Below are positions 4,535-5,578 of a stretch of DNA of 5,578 nucleotides, piece by piece. Positions within the stretch are counted from its first letter, which is position 1; each line of letters begins with the position of its first letter. Source of the stretch: a bacterium UBP10_UBA1149 (GTDB taxonomy: Bacteria; Desulfobacterota; Binatia; UBA1149); assembly GCA_002311335.1 (NCBI GenBank), contig DBZX01000020.1:4783-10360 (forward strand). Direction: 5' to 3'. Under the pieces are notes generated by a model. The model was not told the DNA's origin. It did not search any database and saw nothing but the letters and a program-made list of their open reading frames with translations. The translations under genes were made by a program, and so were the position numbers.

Positions 4535-5578
4535 ATGGCCAGTAATTTTACCCAACGCGCATTCGTCATTGGAGTTGGCATGACCAGGTTCGCCCGCTGC
4601 GACAGCGACGCCAAGGATCTCGCGCGCAGTGCCACGCGCGACGCGCTGGCCGACTCCGGTACCGCGTACGAAGACATAGAACTGGCCTACTGCGGTTACC
4701 TCAACGGCATGAGTACGCTGGGCCAGCAGTCGCTATACGAAATCGGCATGACGGGTATCCCCGTGTTCAACGTCAACAACAACTGCTCTACCGGTTCGAC
4801 TGCCCTTTACATGGCTTACTGCGCCGTACGCAGCGGGCAGGCCGACGCCGCGCTGGCCCTGGGTTTTGAAAAGATGAAGAAGGGCCCGATCGAAAAACAG
4901 ATGCCCGGCATGGAAGCGGTCGCCGAGGAGACCGAGAGAGAAAAAAAGGCCCCGATCGCCGCACGCGTTTTCGGGGATGCCGGCCGCGACCACATGAAAA
5001 AATATGGCACCAAGCCGGAAACCTTCGCGAAGATCTCGGTAAAAAACCACCTGCACTCGGTCAATAACCCGCGCTCGCAGTACCAGGAAGCCTGCACCCT
5101 CGAAGAGGTCCTCGAGTCACGCATGGTGTACGACCCGCTGACCCTGCTGCAGGCCTGCCCGACCAGCGATGGCGCGGCAGCCGCGGTGGTCGTGTCCGAG
5201 CGCTACCTGCAGGCCCACCCCCACCCCGGCGCGATCGATATACTCGCAATGGCGCTTACCACCGACCGGGCCGAGGACTTCGAGCGCGGCGCCATAGGCG
5301 TGGCGGGCATGGGCATGGCCGAGCGCGCGGCCCGGCAGGTTTACGATGAAACCAGCCTGGGCCCCGACGACGTGCAGGTCATAGAACTGCACGACTGCTT
5401 CAGCACCAACGAACTGATCACCTACGAGGCGCTCGGCCTGTGCCCCGAGGGCGAAGGCGAACGGCTGGTGGAAGAAAACGCGTGCACCTACGGTGGGCGC
5501 TGGGTGGTCAACCCCTCGGGGGGCCTGCTCTCCAAGGGGCACCCCATCGGTGCGACCGGGCTGGCCCAGTGCGCCGAG
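4535..5578 (+). CDS. SCPx/SCP2-type thiolase (lipid-transfer protein family), 3' truncated
   Basis: Exactly 348 codons are present, and the frame is still open at the window end. The protein belongs to the SCPx branch of thiolases, which cleave 3-oxoacyl-CoA with free CoA, often on branched or sterol side chains. All catalytic elements are visible: the nucleophilic Cys84 in NVNNNCSTGSTAL (79-91), His286 in VIELHDCFSTNELITYEALG (starting at 283), and His336 in SKGHPIGATG. These intact residues favour a thiolase over the related Ltp2-type aldolases, where tyrosines do the chemistry. From memory, long stretches match the animal peroxisomal SCPx thiolase closely, including LALGFEKM, the KYGTK...FAKI...KNH.HSVNNP region (156-179) and CPTSDGAAAA. 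About 40-60 residues of the thiolase domain should follow. Whether a C-terminal SCP2 sterol-carrier domain is fused, or a DUF35 partner follows, cannot be seen. It probably performs the last step after the upstream ACAD and crotonases. Confidence 0.93.
   Translation, partial: MASNFTQRAFVIGVGMTRFARCDSDAKDLARSATRDALADSGTAYEDIELAYCGYLNGMSTLGQQSLYEIGMTGIPVFNVNNNCSTGSTALYMAYCAVRSGQADAALALGFEKMKKGPIEKQMPGMEAVAEETEREKKAPIAARVFGDAGRDHMKKYGTKPETFAKISVKNHLHSVNNPRSQYQEACTLEEVLESRMVYDPLTLLQACPTSDGAAAAVVVSERYLQAHPHPGAIDILAMALTTDRAEDFERGAIGVAGMGMAERAARQVYDETSLGPDDVQVIELHDCFSTNELITYEALGLCPEGEGERLVEENACTYGGRWVVNPSGGLLSKGHPIGATGLAQCAE
4926..4976 (+). promoter_or_regulatory. Candidate programmed -1 frameshift element inside the thiolase gene
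   Basis: The heptamer A AAA AAG (4942-4948) is phased exactly as a -1 slippery site in the thiolase frame (third base of Glu136, then Lys137 and Lys138). AGGAG (4926-4930) lies 11 bases upstream. A perfect 6-bp stem CCCCGA/TCGGGG (4950-4955 with 4971-4976) follows, with a possible inner CGC/GCG pair. The arrangement recalls E. coli dnaX. A -1 shift would meet TAA at 5065-5067 and give a truncated product of about 177 residues. The stem begins only one base after the heptamer, closer than usual, and truncation would remove two catalytic histidines, so chance is the more likely explanation. Confidence 0.2.

Noticed and set aside
4261..4545. Open frames on both strands covering the gap before the thiolase (4261-4545 plus, 4420-4677 minus)
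   Set aside because: Both mostly overlap the ends of the flanking genes, have no ribosome binding site worth naming and show no recognisable protein.

Overview
The window is GC-rich (roughly two-thirds G+C by eye). It holds one co-oriented block of six genes, all on the + strand, and both end genes are cut by the window edges. The host looks like a Gram-negative-type bacterium with lipid or steroid catabolism, because of the HAE3/MMPL-type RND transporter and the fatty-acyl-CoA enzymes. The sequence alone does not fix a phylum. An unusual trait is heavy use of the isoleucine codon ATA (27 of 66 Ile codons by hand count) despite the high GC.

Layout: (1) the C-terminal part of an RND/MMPL exporter (1-605); (2) an 81-base gap with a weak sigma70-like promoter candidate; (3) a crotonase-superfamily protein (687-1490); (4) a second, divergent crotonase (1518-2255); (5) a full-length acyl-CoA dehydrogenase (2252-3442) whose start overlaps the previous stop in an ATGA; (6) a short acyl-CoA dehydrogenase-like partner (3444-4430), one base downstream; (7) a 104-base gap; (8) an SCPx/SCP2-type thiolase (4535 to beyond the end), whose catalytic Cys and two catalytic His residues are all visible.

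How they fit: genes 3-6 are packed with gaps of 27, -4 and 1 bases and look like one operon, with the thiolase probably in the same transcript. The set supplies dehydrogenation (a probable ACAD heteromer), crotonase chemistry and thiolytic cleavage, so it reads as a beta-oxidation-like module for a bulky or branched acyl-CoA. Sterol or isoprenoid side chains are the best-known substrates of paired ACADs plus SCPx thiolases, but the substrate is not determined here. No 3-hydroxyacyl-CoA dehydrogenase or acyl-CoA ligase lies in the window.

The most notable points are: both crotonases lack the two catalytic glutamates of true enoyl-CoA hydratases (His/His in one, Thr/Phe in the other); the small ACAD is shortened and lacks a recognisable catalytic base; the thiolase resembles the animal peroxisomal SCPx thiolase; and the thiolase gene carries a correctly phased A AAA AAG heptamer with an upstream SD-like element and a downstream hairpin. 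I see no clear new defence or mobile system, and no tRNA, rRNA, CRISPR or insertion sequence.
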